From Naasia sp. (GTDB taxonomy: Bacteria; Actinomycetota; Actinomycetes; Actinomycetales; Microbacteriaceae): DNA of 64,000 nt. Each line of letters opens with the position of its first letter. Within the stretch, counting starts at the first letter, position 1. Below the pieces are notes generated by a model. It saw only the letters and a list, made by a program, of their open reading frames with translations. It was not told where the DNA came from and ran no database searches. The position numbers were made by a program, and so were the translations under genes. Below, piece after piece: positions 1-9,007 of this stretch. The stretch lies in the NCBI RefSeq assembly GCF_025465545.1, contig NZ_JAODMK010000011.1, forward strand, positions 1-64,000. Reading direction: 5' to 3'.

Positions 1-1106
1 GCGAAGCCGCCCGCTTTGAACGCGCCGAACAGGATGCCTGCGGCGAAGATGCCCCACGGCTTGCTTCTGCCGAGCAGGGCCACGGTGATGGCATCGAAGC
101 CGATGCCGGCGTCGATGCCTGCAGAGAACCCGGTCGTCACCGTCCCGAGCACCTGCATGACACCCGCGAGGCCGACGAGGCCGCCGGAGATGAGCATCGC
201 GTAGACGTAGGTGTTCTTCACGTTGATGCCGGCGACCCGTGCAGCATTGGGGTTCTCGCCGACCGCCCGGAACTGGAACCCGAGGCTCGACCGGTTGAGC
301 AGCCACCAGGCGAAGAAGGTTGCCGCGATGACCAGGAGGAAGCCGAGGTGGAGGTTGTACCGCGGACCGAGGATCTCAGGCAGTGTCGCCGTCTCGAACA
401 TGGCAGGCGACTTCGGGTTGACGGAGCCGGGCTTCTGCAACAGGCCCGGAGTTCGGAGCATCCAGGAGATCAGGTAGAACGCGACATAGTTCAGCATGAT
501 CGTGAGGATGACCTCGTGGGCGCCGGTGCGTGCCTTGAGGAAACCGACGAGGCCTCCCCAGAGGGCGCCTCCGGCGATTCCTGCGACGAGCGCGACAATG
601 AGGTGGACACCCCATGGCAGCTGGAACGAGAAACCCACCCAGCCGGCGCACGCGGCGGCGATCAGCATCTGGCCGCGGCCACCGATGTTGAACAGGCCCA
701 CCCGGAAGGCGATCCCGATTCCGAGCGCTGCGGCGATGAGCGGCGTCGCGAAAGTGAGCGTCTCGGTCAGCGGCTTGATCCCATCCAGGAAACCGTCGCG
801 GCGGAAGTTGTAGATCGAGCCCTGGAACAGCGCCCCGTACGCGCCGGACACCGCGTTCCAGATGGCACCGAAGGTGTCACCAGGGGCGGCGAAGAAGTAG
901 CCGGATGCGGCCTGCACGTCTTCATTCGTCACAGCGATGAGGATGGCGCCGATCACCAGCGCGAACAGCACGGCGAGGATCGAGATGACGAAGCTGCCGT
1001 TGACGATGTCCGAGAACACCTGGTTGCTCCTGGAGCGTCCCTCCGGCTCCGGAGCGAGCTTCGGCTCGTTGGCCGACGGAGCCGTCGTCGCCGTGGTCTC
1101 GCTCAC
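1..1106 (-). CDS. ABC transporter permease, BMP/nucleoside importer (3' end outside window)
   Basis: Membrane subunit of a sugar-type ABC importer that works with the ATPase and BMP lipoprotein encoded just upstream, probably for nucleosides. The GTG start at 1106 overlaps the ATPase stop (GTGA), so the two are translationally coupled. A charged N-terminus (SETTATTAPSANEP) is followed by a first hydrophobic helix and then by the family-typical stretch with FRVGLFNIGGRGQM. Near the window edge the product reads WGIFAAGILFGAFKAGG, usual in YufP/NupP-like permeases. The frame stays open to base 1, so the C-terminus is missing. Family assignment is firm; substrate is inferred from the BMP partner. 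Confidence 0.9.
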   Translation of the reverse strand, partial: MSETTATTAPSANEPKLAPEPEGRSRSNQVFSDIVNGSFVISILAVLFALVIGAILIAVTNEDVQAASGYFFAAPGDTFGAIWNAVSGAYGALFQGSIYNFRRDGFLDGIKPLTETLTFATPLIAAALGIGIAFRVGLFNIGGRGQMLIAAACAGWVGFSFQLPWGVHLIVALVAGIAGGALWGGLVGFLKARTGAHEVILTIMLNYVAFYLISWMLRTPGLLQKPGSVNPKSPAMFETATLPEILGPRYNLHLGFLLVIAATFFAWWLLNRSSLGFQFRAVGENPNAARVAGINVKNTYVYAMLISGGLVGLAGVMQVLGTVTTGFSAGIDAGIGFDAITVALLGRSKPWGIFAAGILFGAFKAGGF

Positions 1107-2617
1107 GCGGCAACCTCGCCCGGGATCTCGCCGGCCATCATGAGGCCGAGAACGTTCCGTGGGGTGTTCCCGGGGACGATCCCGACGATGGAACCTCTGT
1201 ACATCACTGCAATCCTGTCTGCGAGAGCGACGACTTCGTCGAGTTCCGTCGATACGACGACGACAGGGATGCCGGCATCCCGCGTCGCCACCATTCTCTT
1301 GTGAACGAATTCGATCGACCCGACATCGATTCCTCTGGTGGGCTGGCACGCCACGAAAAGCTTGAGGTCCCGGCTCAGCTCACGGGCGAGGACCACCTTC
1401 TGCTGGTTACCGCCGGAGAGCTGGCCCGCCTTCGAGTTGATCGATTCGGCGCGGATGTCGAACTCGTCCTTCTTCTCTTGAGCGAACTCCGCGAGGTACC
1501 CGAGCTGCAGGTTGCCGTTTCTCACGAAAGGCTCACGGTCCGACCTGTCGAGCATCAGGTTCTCGGCGATGCTGAAATGACCCACCAATCCGTCCTCGGT
1601 GCGGTCCTCGGGCACGAACCCGACTCCGGCGTTGAGGATCTTGCGCACGCTGAGGCCGGTGAGAGGTTTCCCGTTGAGGCTGATCTCCCCGGTCACCCTG
1701 GGCTGGAGGCCGAGGATCGCTTCGGTGAGTTCGGTCTGGCCGTTGCCTTGCACTCCTGCGATCGCGAGAATCTCTCCCGCGTGCACCTCGAAGCTGACGT
1801 TGTTGACGACCTTGAGTCCGAGGGGGTCGATCACGTCGAGGTTTCGGACGACGAGTCCTGCCGCACCCGGCCGCGCCGGTTGCTTGTGAACGGTGAGTTC
1901 GACGGCGCGTCCGACCATCAGGGCGGCCAGCTCCGAGTTCGATGCGGCCGGGGATGCTTCACCGACGACCTTCCCGAGGCGGATGACGGTGATCCGGTCG
2001 GCGACTTCCCGCACCTCACGCAGCTTGTGGGTGATGAAGACGATCGAGGTCCCCTCGGCCTTGAGCTGGCGCATGATCGTCATCAGCTCGTCTGTCTCCT
2101 GCGGCGTCAGCACAGCGGTCGGTTCGTCAAAGACCAGGACCCGGGCGTTCTGAGAGAGAGCTTTGATGATTTCGACCCGCTGCTGGACGCCGACAGGGAG
2201 GTCGCCGACGAGGGCGTCTGGGTCGACGTGGAAACCGAACCTGGCCGAGATCTCGCGGACCTTCGCTCGGGCGGCGTCGAGATCGAGCCGTCCCCCGAAA
2301 CCGGTCTGCTCATGGCCGAGCATGACGTTCTCCGCCACGCTGAAGACCGGGATGAGCATGAAGTGCTGGTGCACCATCCCGATGCCGGCGCGCATGGCGT
2401 CGCCGGGGCCAGCGAACCGCTGCACCACGTCGTCGAGCAGCACCTCTCCCTCTTCGGCCTGGTAGAGGCCGTAGAGGACGTTCATCAGGGTGGATTTGCC
2501 AGCACCGTTCTCACCGAGGAGGCAATGGATCTCGCCTGGCTGGACGGTGAGGTCGATGGAGTCGTTGGCGACCAGCGATCCGAATCGTTTGGTGATGCCG
2601 CGAAGTTCGAGCTTCAT
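1103..2617 (-). CDS. ABC transporter ATP-binding protein with two ABC domains (BMP/nucleoside importer)
   Basis: Cytoplasmic ATPase of 504 residues with two fused nucleotide-binding domains, as in RbsA/YufO-type importers. Domain 1 has Walker A GENGAGKST at residues 35-43, a signature of the form LPVGVQQR near 145-155 and Walker B VLVFDEPTAVLTPQE. Domain 2 has a degenerate Walker A (GVQGNGQTE) and a good signature (LSGGNQQKVVLAREL), the usual asymmetry of this family. It lies between the BMP lipoprotein gene, 85 bases upstream, and the permease gene, which it overlaps. A hairpin in the upstream gap probably lowers its expression relative to the lipoprotein. Only a weak ribosome site precedes the ATG. 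Confidence 0.93.
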   Translation of the reverse strand: MKLELRGITKRFGSLVANDSIDLTVQPGEIHCLLGENGAGKSTLMNVLYGLYQAEEGEVLLDDVVQRFAGPGDAMRAGIGMVHQHFMLIPVFSVAENVMLGHEQTGFGGRLDLDAARAKVREISARFGFHVDPDALVGDLPVGVQQRVEIIKALSQNARVLVFDEPTAVLTPQETDELMTIMRQLKAEGTSIVFITHKLREVREVADRITVIRLGKVVGEASPAASNSELAALMVGRAVELTVHKQPARPGAAGLVVRNLDVIDPLGLKVVNNVSFEVHAGEILAIAGVQGNGQTELTEAILGLQPRVTGEISLNGKPLTGLSVRKILNAGVGFVPEDRTEDGLVGHFSIAENLMLDRSDREPFVRNGNLQLGYLAEFAQEKKDEFDIRAESINSKAGQLSGGNQQKVVLARELSRDLKLFVACQPTRGIDVGSIEFVHKRMVATRDAGIPVVVVSTELDEVVALADRIAVMYRGSIVGIVPGNTPRNVLGLMMAGEIPGEVAA

Positions 2618-2643
2618 GGGGAAATCCTACGTTCCAACAGATT

Positions 2644-2671
2644 GGGGAGACCAGCCGGAGCTGGTCTCCCC
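2644..2671 (-). terminator. Perfect 11-bp hairpin between lipoprotein and ATPase genes (attenuator candidate)
   Basis: GGGGAGACCAG and CTGGTCTCCCC form a perfect 11-bp stem around a 6-base loop. The minus-strand RNA continues AATCTGTTGG, so there is no real U-tract. Its place right after the binding-protein gene fits partial termination or 3'-end protection, which would give excess binding protein over transporter. Confidence 0.7.
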
Positions 2672-2702
2672 TTCTGTTTGCGGGTGTGACGTGAGGGAAC
2701 TG

Positions 2703-3788
2703 CTACTCGGAGGCCGGTGACGACGGCGAGGTGACCTTGATGGACCCGTCGATGATGCCTGCCTTGATGTCGTCGAGTTCACCCTGCAGGGTGTCGTTGA
2801 CCTTGCCCTCGAAGTCGTGGAACGGCGCAATGCCGACGCCATCGTTCTCCAGGGTGCCGACGTACGGGGATGCGTCGAACTCGTCGTTGCCCGCCGCGAC
2901 GACGACGTCATAGACGCCTGACTTCATCTGCTTGAGGATCGAGGTGAGGAACAGTTCCTGACCCGAGTCAGCGGTCTCGTACAGGTCGGCGTCGACACCG
3001 AGCATCGCGACCTCCTTGCCGGAGTCCGCGATCGCCTCGATGGCGCTGAGGAAGATCGGTCCGCCGACGGGGAGCAGCACATCGGCGTCCTGCCCGATGA
3101 GCGTCGTTGCGAGCTGCTTGGCCGTGTCGTTGGCCTCGAAGCCACCGGTGAATGAACCGGTCTGGCCGGCGACATCCCAGCCGACGACCTTGACGTTCTT
3201 GCCCTTGGCCTCGTTGTAGTACGCAACGCCGTCGGCGAAGCCGTCCATGAAGATGGTGACGGTCGGGAACTGCATGCCGCCGAAGGTTCCGACAACGCCG
3301 GTCTTCGAGTAATCGGCTGCGGCGTACCCGGCGAGGAACGCGGCCTGGGCGGTGTCGTAGATGATCGGCTTGACGTTCTCAGCATCGATCGATGCGTCGT
3401 CGAGCATGATGAAGTTCACATCGGGGTTTTCCTCGGCAGCGGCAGCTGTCGCGTCGGCGAGAGCGAAACCGATGGTGGCGATGAGGTTGCAGCCCTGGTC
3501 CACGAGGCTCGTGAGGTTCGGGGCGTAGTCGTCTTCGGTGTCCGACTCGACCTCTTTCATCTCGACGCCGAGTTCGTCGGCCGCCTCTTTCATGCCTTCA
3601 TAGCTGGACTGGTTGAAGGATTTGTCGTCGAACCCACCCGCGTCTGAGACGATGCAGGGCAGGAAGTCGGATGCCGCCTCCTTCGAGTCGCCATTGCTGG
3701 CCGGAGCCTGTCCGCAGCCGGCGAGCAAGGCGAGAACACCTGCACTGGCAAGGCCGGCGAAAGCGACCTTGCGGGTATTGATTGTCAA
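2703..3788 (-). CDS. BMP family lipoprotein, substrate-binding protein of nucleoside-type ABC importer
   Basis: 361 residues. The signal peptide ends in lipobox LLAGC with the lipidated Cys at residue 25, followed by a polar Ser/Asp/Glu linker and the BMP (Med/PnrA) domain containing DAGGFDDKSFNQSSYEGM. It captures substrate outside the membrane for the downstream ATPase and permease. The start is TTG, chosen because GGAGG sits five bases upstream and the signal peptide begins there. PnrA-like proteins bind purine nucleosides; that this one does is inference. The 260 bases upstream hold no gene. They contain a repeated GTAAC motif (GTAACATTCGGTAAC on the minus strand) about 60 bases before the start, possibly a regulator site. 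Confidence 0.92.
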   Translation of the reverse strand: MTINTRKVAFAGLASAGVLALLAGCGQAPASNGDSKEAASDFLPCIVSDAGGFDDKSFNQSSYEGMKEAADELGVEMKEVESDTEDDYAPNLTSLVDQGCNLIATIGFALADATAAAAEENPDVNFIMLDDASIDAENVKPIIYDTAQAAFLAGYAAADYSKTGVVGTFGGMQFPTVTIFMDGFADGVAYYNEAKGKNVKVVGWDVAGQTGSFTGGFEANDTAKQLATTLIGQDADVLLPVGGPIFLSAIEAIADSGKEVAMLGVDADLYETADSGQELFLTSILKQMKSGVYDVVVAAGNDEFDASPYVGTLENDGVGIAPFHDFEGKVNDTLQGELDDIKAGIIDGSIKVTSPSSPASE

Positions 3789-4049
3789 TGTGACCTCCAG
3801 GATGCTGCCCTGCGGGACTCGCTAGGGCGGGTATGGGTACGTTACCGAATGTTACGAAGGTCGCTGCGCTCGGCGGAACTCTCGAAACAGAAGCGTTACA
3901 TAGCGGTTCCCCGCGAGCGTATGGGGAACGCGTGAACGGGGGGCCTGTTCTCTCATGAGCATGTCTCCTCGAGCCGGCTGCCCGGATGAGCAGAAAGCCC
4001 TGCGGGAGAGCACAGCGCGGGATCCCACCCGACGTGCCACAATCAACCC

Positions 4050-5000
4050 ATGAACGGGCGATTGATGCTTCTGGACACCGCGTCGCTGTACTTCCGCGCC
4101 TTCCACGGCCTACCCGACACCCTGCGTTCCCCAGACGGCACGCCCGTGAACGCGGTACGCGGCCTGCTCGACTTCATCGCGAAGCTGGTCACCGACTATC
4201 AGCCCGGTGAACTCGTCGCCTGCTGGGACGACGACTGGAGACCCGAGTGGCGGGTCGACCTCATCCCCAGCTACAAAAAGCACCGCGTCCTGGCCGGCGG
4301 CGAACCCGACGTCGAGCAGGTCCCCGACCTCTTGGTCGCGCAGATCCCCCTCATCCGGCAGGTTCTCAACACGTTCCGGATCGCTGTGGTCGGGGCGGCG
4401 AATCACGAAGCAGACGACGTCATCGGAAGCCTGACCGCCCAGGCGACCGGCCCTGTCGATGTCGTAACGGGAGATCGGGACCTCTTCCAGCTCGTCGATG
4501 ACGCCCGCGACGTGCGGGTCATCTACACGGCTCGGGGCATGAGCAAGCTCGACGTGCTCACTGAGGATGTCATCCGCGCCAGGTATGGCGTGTCGGCTTC
4601 GCAGTACGCCGACTTCGCAGCCCTCCGCGGTGACACGTCTGACGGCCTGCCGGGTGTTTCCGGTGTCGGGGAGAAGACGGCTGCCGGGCTGCTCGACACC
4701 TTCGGTGACCTCGACGCGATCGTCGCCGCCGCCGCCCAGCGGGGTTCAGGCATGTCCGAATCCGTGCGGGCGAAGATCCTCGCCGCTGCGGACTACCTGC
4801 GGGTGGCCCCCACGGTTGTCAGGGTCGTGCGCACGCTCGAGCTTCCGAAACCGGAATCCCGCGTTCGCCCCCTGCCCGATGACGCACTCGATGCAGCGCG
4901 CCGGCTGGCCGCTGAACTCGGCCTCGGCGGGTCTGCCGACCGGGCGCTCCGCGCTTTGGGAAACGACCGGGAAGCATCCGCCGGCCCTGACCGCTCCTAG
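4050..5000 (+). CDS. Stand-alone 5'-3' exonuclease (PolA N-terminal domain family)
   Basis: 316 residues, about the size of the 5'-nuclease domain of DNA polymerase I without any polymerase. Metal-binding stretches are visible: LLDTASLYFRAFHG (residues 7-20), NHEADDVIG (119-126), VVTGDRDLFQLVDD (138-151) and the helix-3-turn-helix GDTSDGLPGVSGVGEKTA (194-211). It should degrade 5' flaps, RNA primers or damaged ends. Such stand-alone versions are common in actinobacteria beside a full PolA. No Shine-Dalgarno precedes the ATG; CACAAT lies six bases upstream, so the mRNA may be leaderless. It converges on manC and the two stop codons share bases 4997-5000. Confidence 0.9.
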   Translation: MNGRLMLLDTASLYFRAFHGLPDTLRSPDGTPVNAVRGLLDFIAKLVTDYQPGELVACWDDDWRPEWRVDLIPSYKKHRVLAGGEPDVEQVPDLLVAQIPLIRQVLNTFRIAVVGAANHEADDVIGSLTAQATGPVDVVTGDRDLFQLVDDARDVRVIYTARGMSKLDVLTEDVIRARYGVSASQYADFAALRGDTSDGLPGVSGVGEKTAAGLLDTFGDLDAIVAAAAQRGSGMSESVRAKILAAADYLRVAPTVVRVVRTLELPKPESRVRPLPDDALDAARRLAAELGLGGSADRALRALGNDREASAGPDRS

Positions 5001-6112
5001 AGGACGTCGTCCCTGCCGGACAGCTTCAGGGCGTCGACGACGCTTTTCACCCGCTGGGCGTTGGCGCTTGTGGTCACCAGGAGGGCGTCAGGCGTGTCGA
5101 CGACGACGATGTCCTTCACCCCGATGAGGCTGATCACCCGGCTGGTCTGGCTGACGACGATGCCGCTGGACGCGTCAGACAGCACCCGCGCGTTCTCGCC
5201 GAGGATCGCCAGGTCGGTCTTGCGCCCGCCGGAGTTGAGCTTGGCGAGCGAGGCGAAGTCCCCCACGTCGTCCCAGTCGAAGTGCCCGGGCACGACTGCA
5301 AGCCGGCCGGCGGCGGCAGCGGGTTCCGCAACGGAGTAGTCGATGGCGATCTTCGTCAAAGTGGGCCAGATCCGGTCGACGGCTGGGCCGCGAGTTGCCG
5401 GGTCGTCCCAGACGGATGCCAGCTCGACCAGTCCGGCGTGGAGCTCCGGCTGGTTGCGGGCCAGCTCCTCCAGCAGCACGTCCGCACGACTGATGAACAT
5501 TCCGGCGTTCCAGAGGTGGGCGCCCCCTGACACGTATTTCTTCGCTGTGGCGAGGTTCGGCTTCTCGACGAACGAGTCGACGAGAAGCGCCGAGTCGGCG
5601 CCTTCCACGTCGAGCGCCGCACCGCAGTGGATGTAACCGAAGCCGATCGCCGGCTCGGTCGGCTGGATGCCGATGGCCGTGATGTAACCGGCATCGGCGG
5701 TTGCAACGGCCTGGGCGACGGCCGAACGGAAGAGGCGGTCGCCGCGGATCACGTGATCGGCCGCGAACGACCCGATGATGACATCCGGTTCGCGGTGCAT
5801 GAGGATCGCTGCGGCGAGGCCGATCGCTGCGGACGAGTCACGGGGATCGCTTTCCAGAACGACGTTGTGGTCGGCCAGGTCCGGCAACTGGGCTTCGACG
5901 GCGGCCCGGTGCGCGCGACCGGTGACGACCATGATGCGCTGTTCGCCGGACAGGGGGACGAGCCGGTCCCAGGTGGCGCGGAGAAGGGTGCTGCCCGAGC
6001 CGGTCAGATCGTGAAGGAACTTCGGGGCGTCCGCCCTAGAAAGCGGCCAGAGCCTCGATCCGATGCCGCCGGCGGGGATCACACTGTAGAAGCGTTCGAG
6101 TGGACTGGTCAT
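4997..6112 (-). CDS. manC: Mannose-1-phosphate guanylyltransferase
   Basis: 371 residues, the length of the nucleotidyltransferase alone without the C-terminal isomerase domain of bifunctional ManC/AlgA. The signature IPAGGIGSRLWPLSRADAPK (residues 12-31) binds GTP and Mg. The enzyme makes GDP-mannose from mannose-1-phosphate and GTP for cell-wall glycans and lipoglycans. The ATG at 6112 has no ribosome site but has TACTCT seven bases upstream, fitting a leaderless transcript. Transcribed alone, convergent with the exonuclease gene and divergent from sdhC. Confidence 0.92.
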   Translation of the reverse strand: MTSPLERFYSVIPAGGIGSRLWPLSRADAPKFLHDLTGSGSTLLRATWDRLVPLSGEQRIMVVTGRAHRAAVEAQLPDLADHNVVLESDPRDSSAAIGLAAAILMHREPDVIIGSFAADHVIRGDRLFRSAVAQAVATADAGYITAIGIQPTEPAIGFGYIHCGAALDVEGADSALLVDSFVEKPNLATAKKYVSGGAHLWNAGMFISRADVLLEELARNQPELHAGLVELASVWDDPATRGPAVDRIWPTLTKIAIDYSVAEPAAAAGRLAVVPGHFDWDDVGDFASLAKLNSGGRKTDLAILGENARVLSDASSGIVVSQTSRVISLIGVKDIVVVDTPDALLVTTSANAQRVKSVVDALKLSGRDDVL

Positions 6113-6119
6113 GATGCCC

Positions 6120-6125
6120 AGAGTA
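6120..6125 (-). promoter_or_regulatory. -10 box of manC, leaderless
   Basis: TACTCT lies seven bases before the manC ATG with no Shine-Dalgarno between them, so transcription would start at or beside the A of the start codon. Confidence 0.5.
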
Positions 6126-6160
6126 CGGCACCGTCGTTTCGCGCCCGCTCGCGTCCAGAT

Positions 6161-6176
6161 ATCTCGACGTCAAGAT
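6161..6176. promoter_or_regulatory. 16-bp palindromic operator candidate between manC and sdhC
   Basis: ATCTCGACGTCAAGAT is a dyad with seven of eight pairs matching, centred 128 bases before the sdhC start and 56 bases before the manC start. The form TCTYGACRTCRAGA resembles MarR-type operators. That it controls sdh is inference from position. Confidence 0.5.
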
Positions 6177-6296
6177 GCTTAGGTTCCCCTTACCGGCGGA
6201 CCGATGCCCCAGGACCGTAGACTATTGGGGCGCCGTTGTGACGCATGACCGCCTCATCAGCGGCCAGGAACGCTTTCAAACAGGGAGGGCCGTTCG

Positions 6297-6716
6297 TTGT
6301 CAGCGAAGACTGCAAGAACACCACCATTGGATTCCACTACCTCTCCACGCCCGGCAGGGACTCTCTACCGTGGGCGCGAGGGAATGTGGTCGTGGGTGCT
6401 GCACCGGATCACCGGTGTCGCCATTTTCTTCTTCCTGCTTGTGCACATCCTCGACACGGCCCTCGTCCGGGTGTCGCCTGAGGCGTACAACGCGGTCATC
6501 GGCACCTACCAGACACCCATCATGGGTCTCGGCGAGGTCGCGCTCGTCGGAGCGATCGTGTTCCACGCGTTCAACGGGCTCCGCATCATCCTCATCGACT
6601 TCTGGTCGAAGGGCACGCGCTACCAGAAAGTGATGTTCTACGTGGTGATCGCCCTCTGGGTTCTCACGATGCTGGCCTTCACGCCCCGCCACCTCATCAA
6701 CGTCTTCAGCCACTAG
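6297..6716 (+). CDS. sdhC: Succinate dehydrogenase cytochrome b556 subunit
   Basis: 139 residues. First gene of sdhCDAB; a membrane anchor that binds heme b and quinone with SdhD. After a Pro/Thr-rich N-terminus comes GTLYRGREGMWSWVLHRITG and then three hydrophobic helices (about 40-60, 73-100 and 112-130). Histidines in VLHRITG and VHILDT are candidate heme or quinone ligands. The start is TTG, supported by AGGGAGG seven to eight bases upstream; the next ATG (6387) would cut off conserved residues. sdhD follows after 13 bases. Confidence 0.93.
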   Translation: MSAKTARTPPLDSTTSPRPAGTLYRGREGMWSWVLHRITGVAIFFFLLVHILDTALVRVSPEAYNAVIGTYQTPIMGLGEVALVGAIVFHAFNGLRIILIDFWSKGTRYQKVMFYVVIALWVLTMLAFTPRHLINVFSH

Positions 6717-6729
6717 GAGGGGAAGCACA

Positions 6730-7176
6730 ATGTCTGCAACTCTCGACGCTCCCCGCACCGCGCTCCGTCCCGCCCGCAAAAGGGGCGTGAACTGGGAGAA
6801 GTGGGGCTGGATCTACATGCGCGTCTCCGGTGTCGTGCTCGTCGTCCTGATCTTCGGCCACCTGTTCATGAACCTGATCGTGGGCGACGGCGTCAGCGCC
6901 ATCGACTTCGCTTTCGTCGGCGGCAAGTGGGCCGACCCGTTCTGGCAGTGGTGGGACGTCGTCATGCTGTGGCTCGCGCTGATCCATGGCGGCAACGGCA
7001 TGCGCACCCTGGTCAACGACTACGCCCGCGGCCCGCGGATCCGTGCAGCTCTCAAGCTGTCGATCCTCGCCGCCGTTGCGATCCTCATCCTTCTGGGCAC
7101 TCTCGTCGTCTTCACCTTCGAGCCGTGCCCGGTCGGGCAGCCCGCCGACCTCCTCCCCTCGTTCTGCACCGCGTGA
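6730..7176 (+). CDS. sdhD: Succinate dehydrogenase membrane anchor subunit
   Basis: 148 residues, second membrane anchor of complex II. Reads [28 protein letters not shown] with a His in the first helix, then [21 protein letters not shown] with a second His, and a third helix at about 103-125. This is the actinobacterial SdhD pattern. A GGAGGGG ribosome site ends eight bases before the ATG at 6730. It sits between sdhC and sdhA in the operon and has a short Cys-containing C-terminus. Confidence 0.92.
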   Translation: MSATLDAPRTALRPARKRGVNWEKWGWIYMRVSGVVLVVLIFGHLFMNLIVGDGVSAIDFAFVGGKWADPFWQWWDVVMLWLALIHGGNGMRTLVNDYARGPRIRAALKLSILAAVAILILLGTLVVFTFEPCPVGQPADLLPSFCTA

Positions 7177-7192
7177 CGAGGAACTGAACATT

Positions 7193-9007
7193 TTGGATGC
7201 ATCTGTGACTCAGGACCCAAGCGACGACGTCATCATCGACGGAGTGCACTACCACCAGTTCGACATCGTCATCGTAGGAGCCGGCGGCGCCGGCATGCGT
7301 GCGGCGATCGAAGCCGGCCCAGGCGCCAGGACGGCGGTGATCTCCAAGCTGTACCCGACGCGCTCCCACACCGGAGCCGCGCAGGGCGGCATGGCGGCGG
7401 CGCTCGCCAACGTCGAGGAGGACAGCTGGGAGTGGCACACGTTCGACACGGTCAAGGGGGGCGACTACCTCGTCGACCAGGATGCCGCTGAGATCCTCGC
7501 GAAGGAGGCCATCGACGCGGTCATCGACCTCGAGAACATGGGCCTCCCCTTCAACCGCACCCCTGAGGGCAAGATCGACCAGCGTCGGTTCGGGGGCCAC
7601 ACCTCGGATCACGGCAAGTCGCCCGTTCGACGGGCGTGCTATGCGGCTGACCGCACCGGGCACATGATCCTCCAGACGCTGTTCCAAAACTGTGTCCGCC
7701 TCGGCATCAACTTCTTCAACGAGTTCTACGTGCTCGATGTCATCATGAGCGACGTCGACGGCGTCGAGCAGCCCGCAGGCGTCGTGGCTTACGAGCTCTC
7801 CACCGGTGACCTGCACGTCTTCCACTCGAAGGCGATCATCTTCGCGACCGGCGGGTTCGGCAAGATCTTCAAGACAACCTCCAACGCGCACACCCTCACC
7901 GGTGACGGCGTCGGAATCATCTGGCGCAAGGGACTCCCGCTCGAGGACATGGAGATCTTCCAGTTCCACCCGACCGGCCTGGCCGGCCTCGGCATCCTCC
8001 TCACCGAGGGCGCGCGCGGCGAGGGCGCCATCCTCCGCAACGCGGACGGCGAGCGGTTCATGGAGCGCTACGCCCCCACGATCAAGGACCTCGCACCACG
8101 TGACATCGTGTCGCGCTGCATGGTGCAGGAGGTGGCGGAGGGCCGCGGCGCGGGCCCGCTGAAGGACTACGTGCTGCTGGACTGCACCCACCTCGGCGCC
8201 GAGGTGCTCGAGAAGAAGCTCCCCGACATCACCGAGTTCGCCCGCACCTACCTCGGGGTCGACCCGGTCGTCGAGCCGGTCCCCGTGATGCCGACCGCGC
8301 ACTACGCGATGGGCGGCATCCCCACCAATGTGCGCGCCGAGGTGCTGAGCGACAACGACACCGTCGTTCCCGGCCTCTATGCCGCCGGCGAGTGCGCGTG
8401 CGTCTCGGTGCACGGCTCCAACCGGCTCGGCACCAACTCGCTCCTCGACATCAACGTGTTCGGCAAGCGGGCCGGCAACAACGCGGTCGAGTACGTGCAG
8501 ACCGCCGAGTTCGTGCCGCTGCCCGCTGACCCGGCACGGGAGATCCGGCAGCTCCTCGAGCAGCTGCGCACGTCCACCGGCACCGAGCGGATCGCCGCGA
8601 TCCGCAAGGAGCTGCAGGACGAGATGGACCGCAAGGCTCAGGTGTTCCGCACCGAGGAGTCGCTCGGCGAGATGATGGAGATCATCGTCGGGCTGCGCTC
8701 GCGGTACCGGAACATCGCCGTGCAGGACAAGGGCAAGCGGTTCAACACGGACCTGCTGGAGGCCATCGAGTTGGGCTTCCTGCTCGACCTGGCCGAGGTC
8801 GTCGTGTACTCCGCCCGCAACCGGCACGAGAGCCGGGGCGGGCATATGCGCGATGACTACCCGAAGCGCGATGACGCCGAGTACATGAAGCACACGATGG
8901 CCTATCTCACGGGCGACCCGCACTCCTCGCACGCCGACGACCACATCCGGCTCGGCTGGAAGCCGGTCGTGATCACGAACTACCAACCGATGGAACGGAA
9001 GTACTGA
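7193..9007 (+). CDS. sdhA: Succinate dehydrogenase flavoprotein subunit
   Basis: 604 residues; oxidises succinate to fumarate with covalent FAD. The FAD Rossmann motif is [16 protein letters not shown], the flavinylated His lies in [11 protein letters not shown], and the active-site region is [36 protein letters not shown] is the conserved FAD-contact stretch and the C-terminal capping helices are present. I chose TTG at 7193 because GAGGA lies ten bases upstream. A GTG at 7205 is possible but too far from any ribosome site. The stop TGA overlaps the sdhB ATG by one base. Confidence 0.96.
   Translation: MDASVTQDPSDDVIIDGVHYHQFDIVIVGAGGAGMRAAIEAGPGARTAVISKLYPTRSHTGAAQGGMAAALANVEEDSWEWHTFDTVKGGDYLVDQDAAEILAKEAIDAVIDLENMGLPFNRTPEGKIDQRRFGGHTSDHGKSPVRRACYAADRTGHMILQTLFQNCVRLGINFFNEFYVLDVIMSDVDGVEQPAGVVAYELSTGDLHVFHSKAIIFATGGFGKIFKTTSNAHTLTGDGVGIIWRKGLPLEDMEIFQFHPTGLAGLGILLTEGARGEGAILRNADGERFMERYAPTIKDLAPRDIVSRCMVQEVAEGRGAGPLKDYVLLDCTHLGAEVLEKKLPDITEFARTYLGVDPVVEPVPVMPTAHYAMGGIPTNVRAEVLSDNDTVVPGLYAAGECACVSVHGSNRLGTNSLLDINVFGKRAGNNAVEYVQTAEFVPLPADPAREIRQLLEQLRTSTGTERIAAIRKELQDEMDRKAQVFRTEESLGEMMEIIVGLRSRYRNIAVQDKGKRFNTDLLEAIELGFLLDLAEVVVYSARNRHESRGGHMRDDYPKRDDAEYMKHTMAYLTGDPHSSHADDHIRLGWKPVVITNYQPMERKY

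Noticed and set aside
3852-4106. 84-residue minus-strand frame upstream of the lipoprotein gene
   Set aside because: Overlaps the exonuclease start, lacks a ribosome site and has no GC-ending codon bias.
7112-8986. Long open frame on the minus strand opposite sdhA
   Set aside because: It mirrors the GC-rich third positions of sdhA, has low-complexity Val/Glu/Arg content and no ribosome site or recognisable domain.
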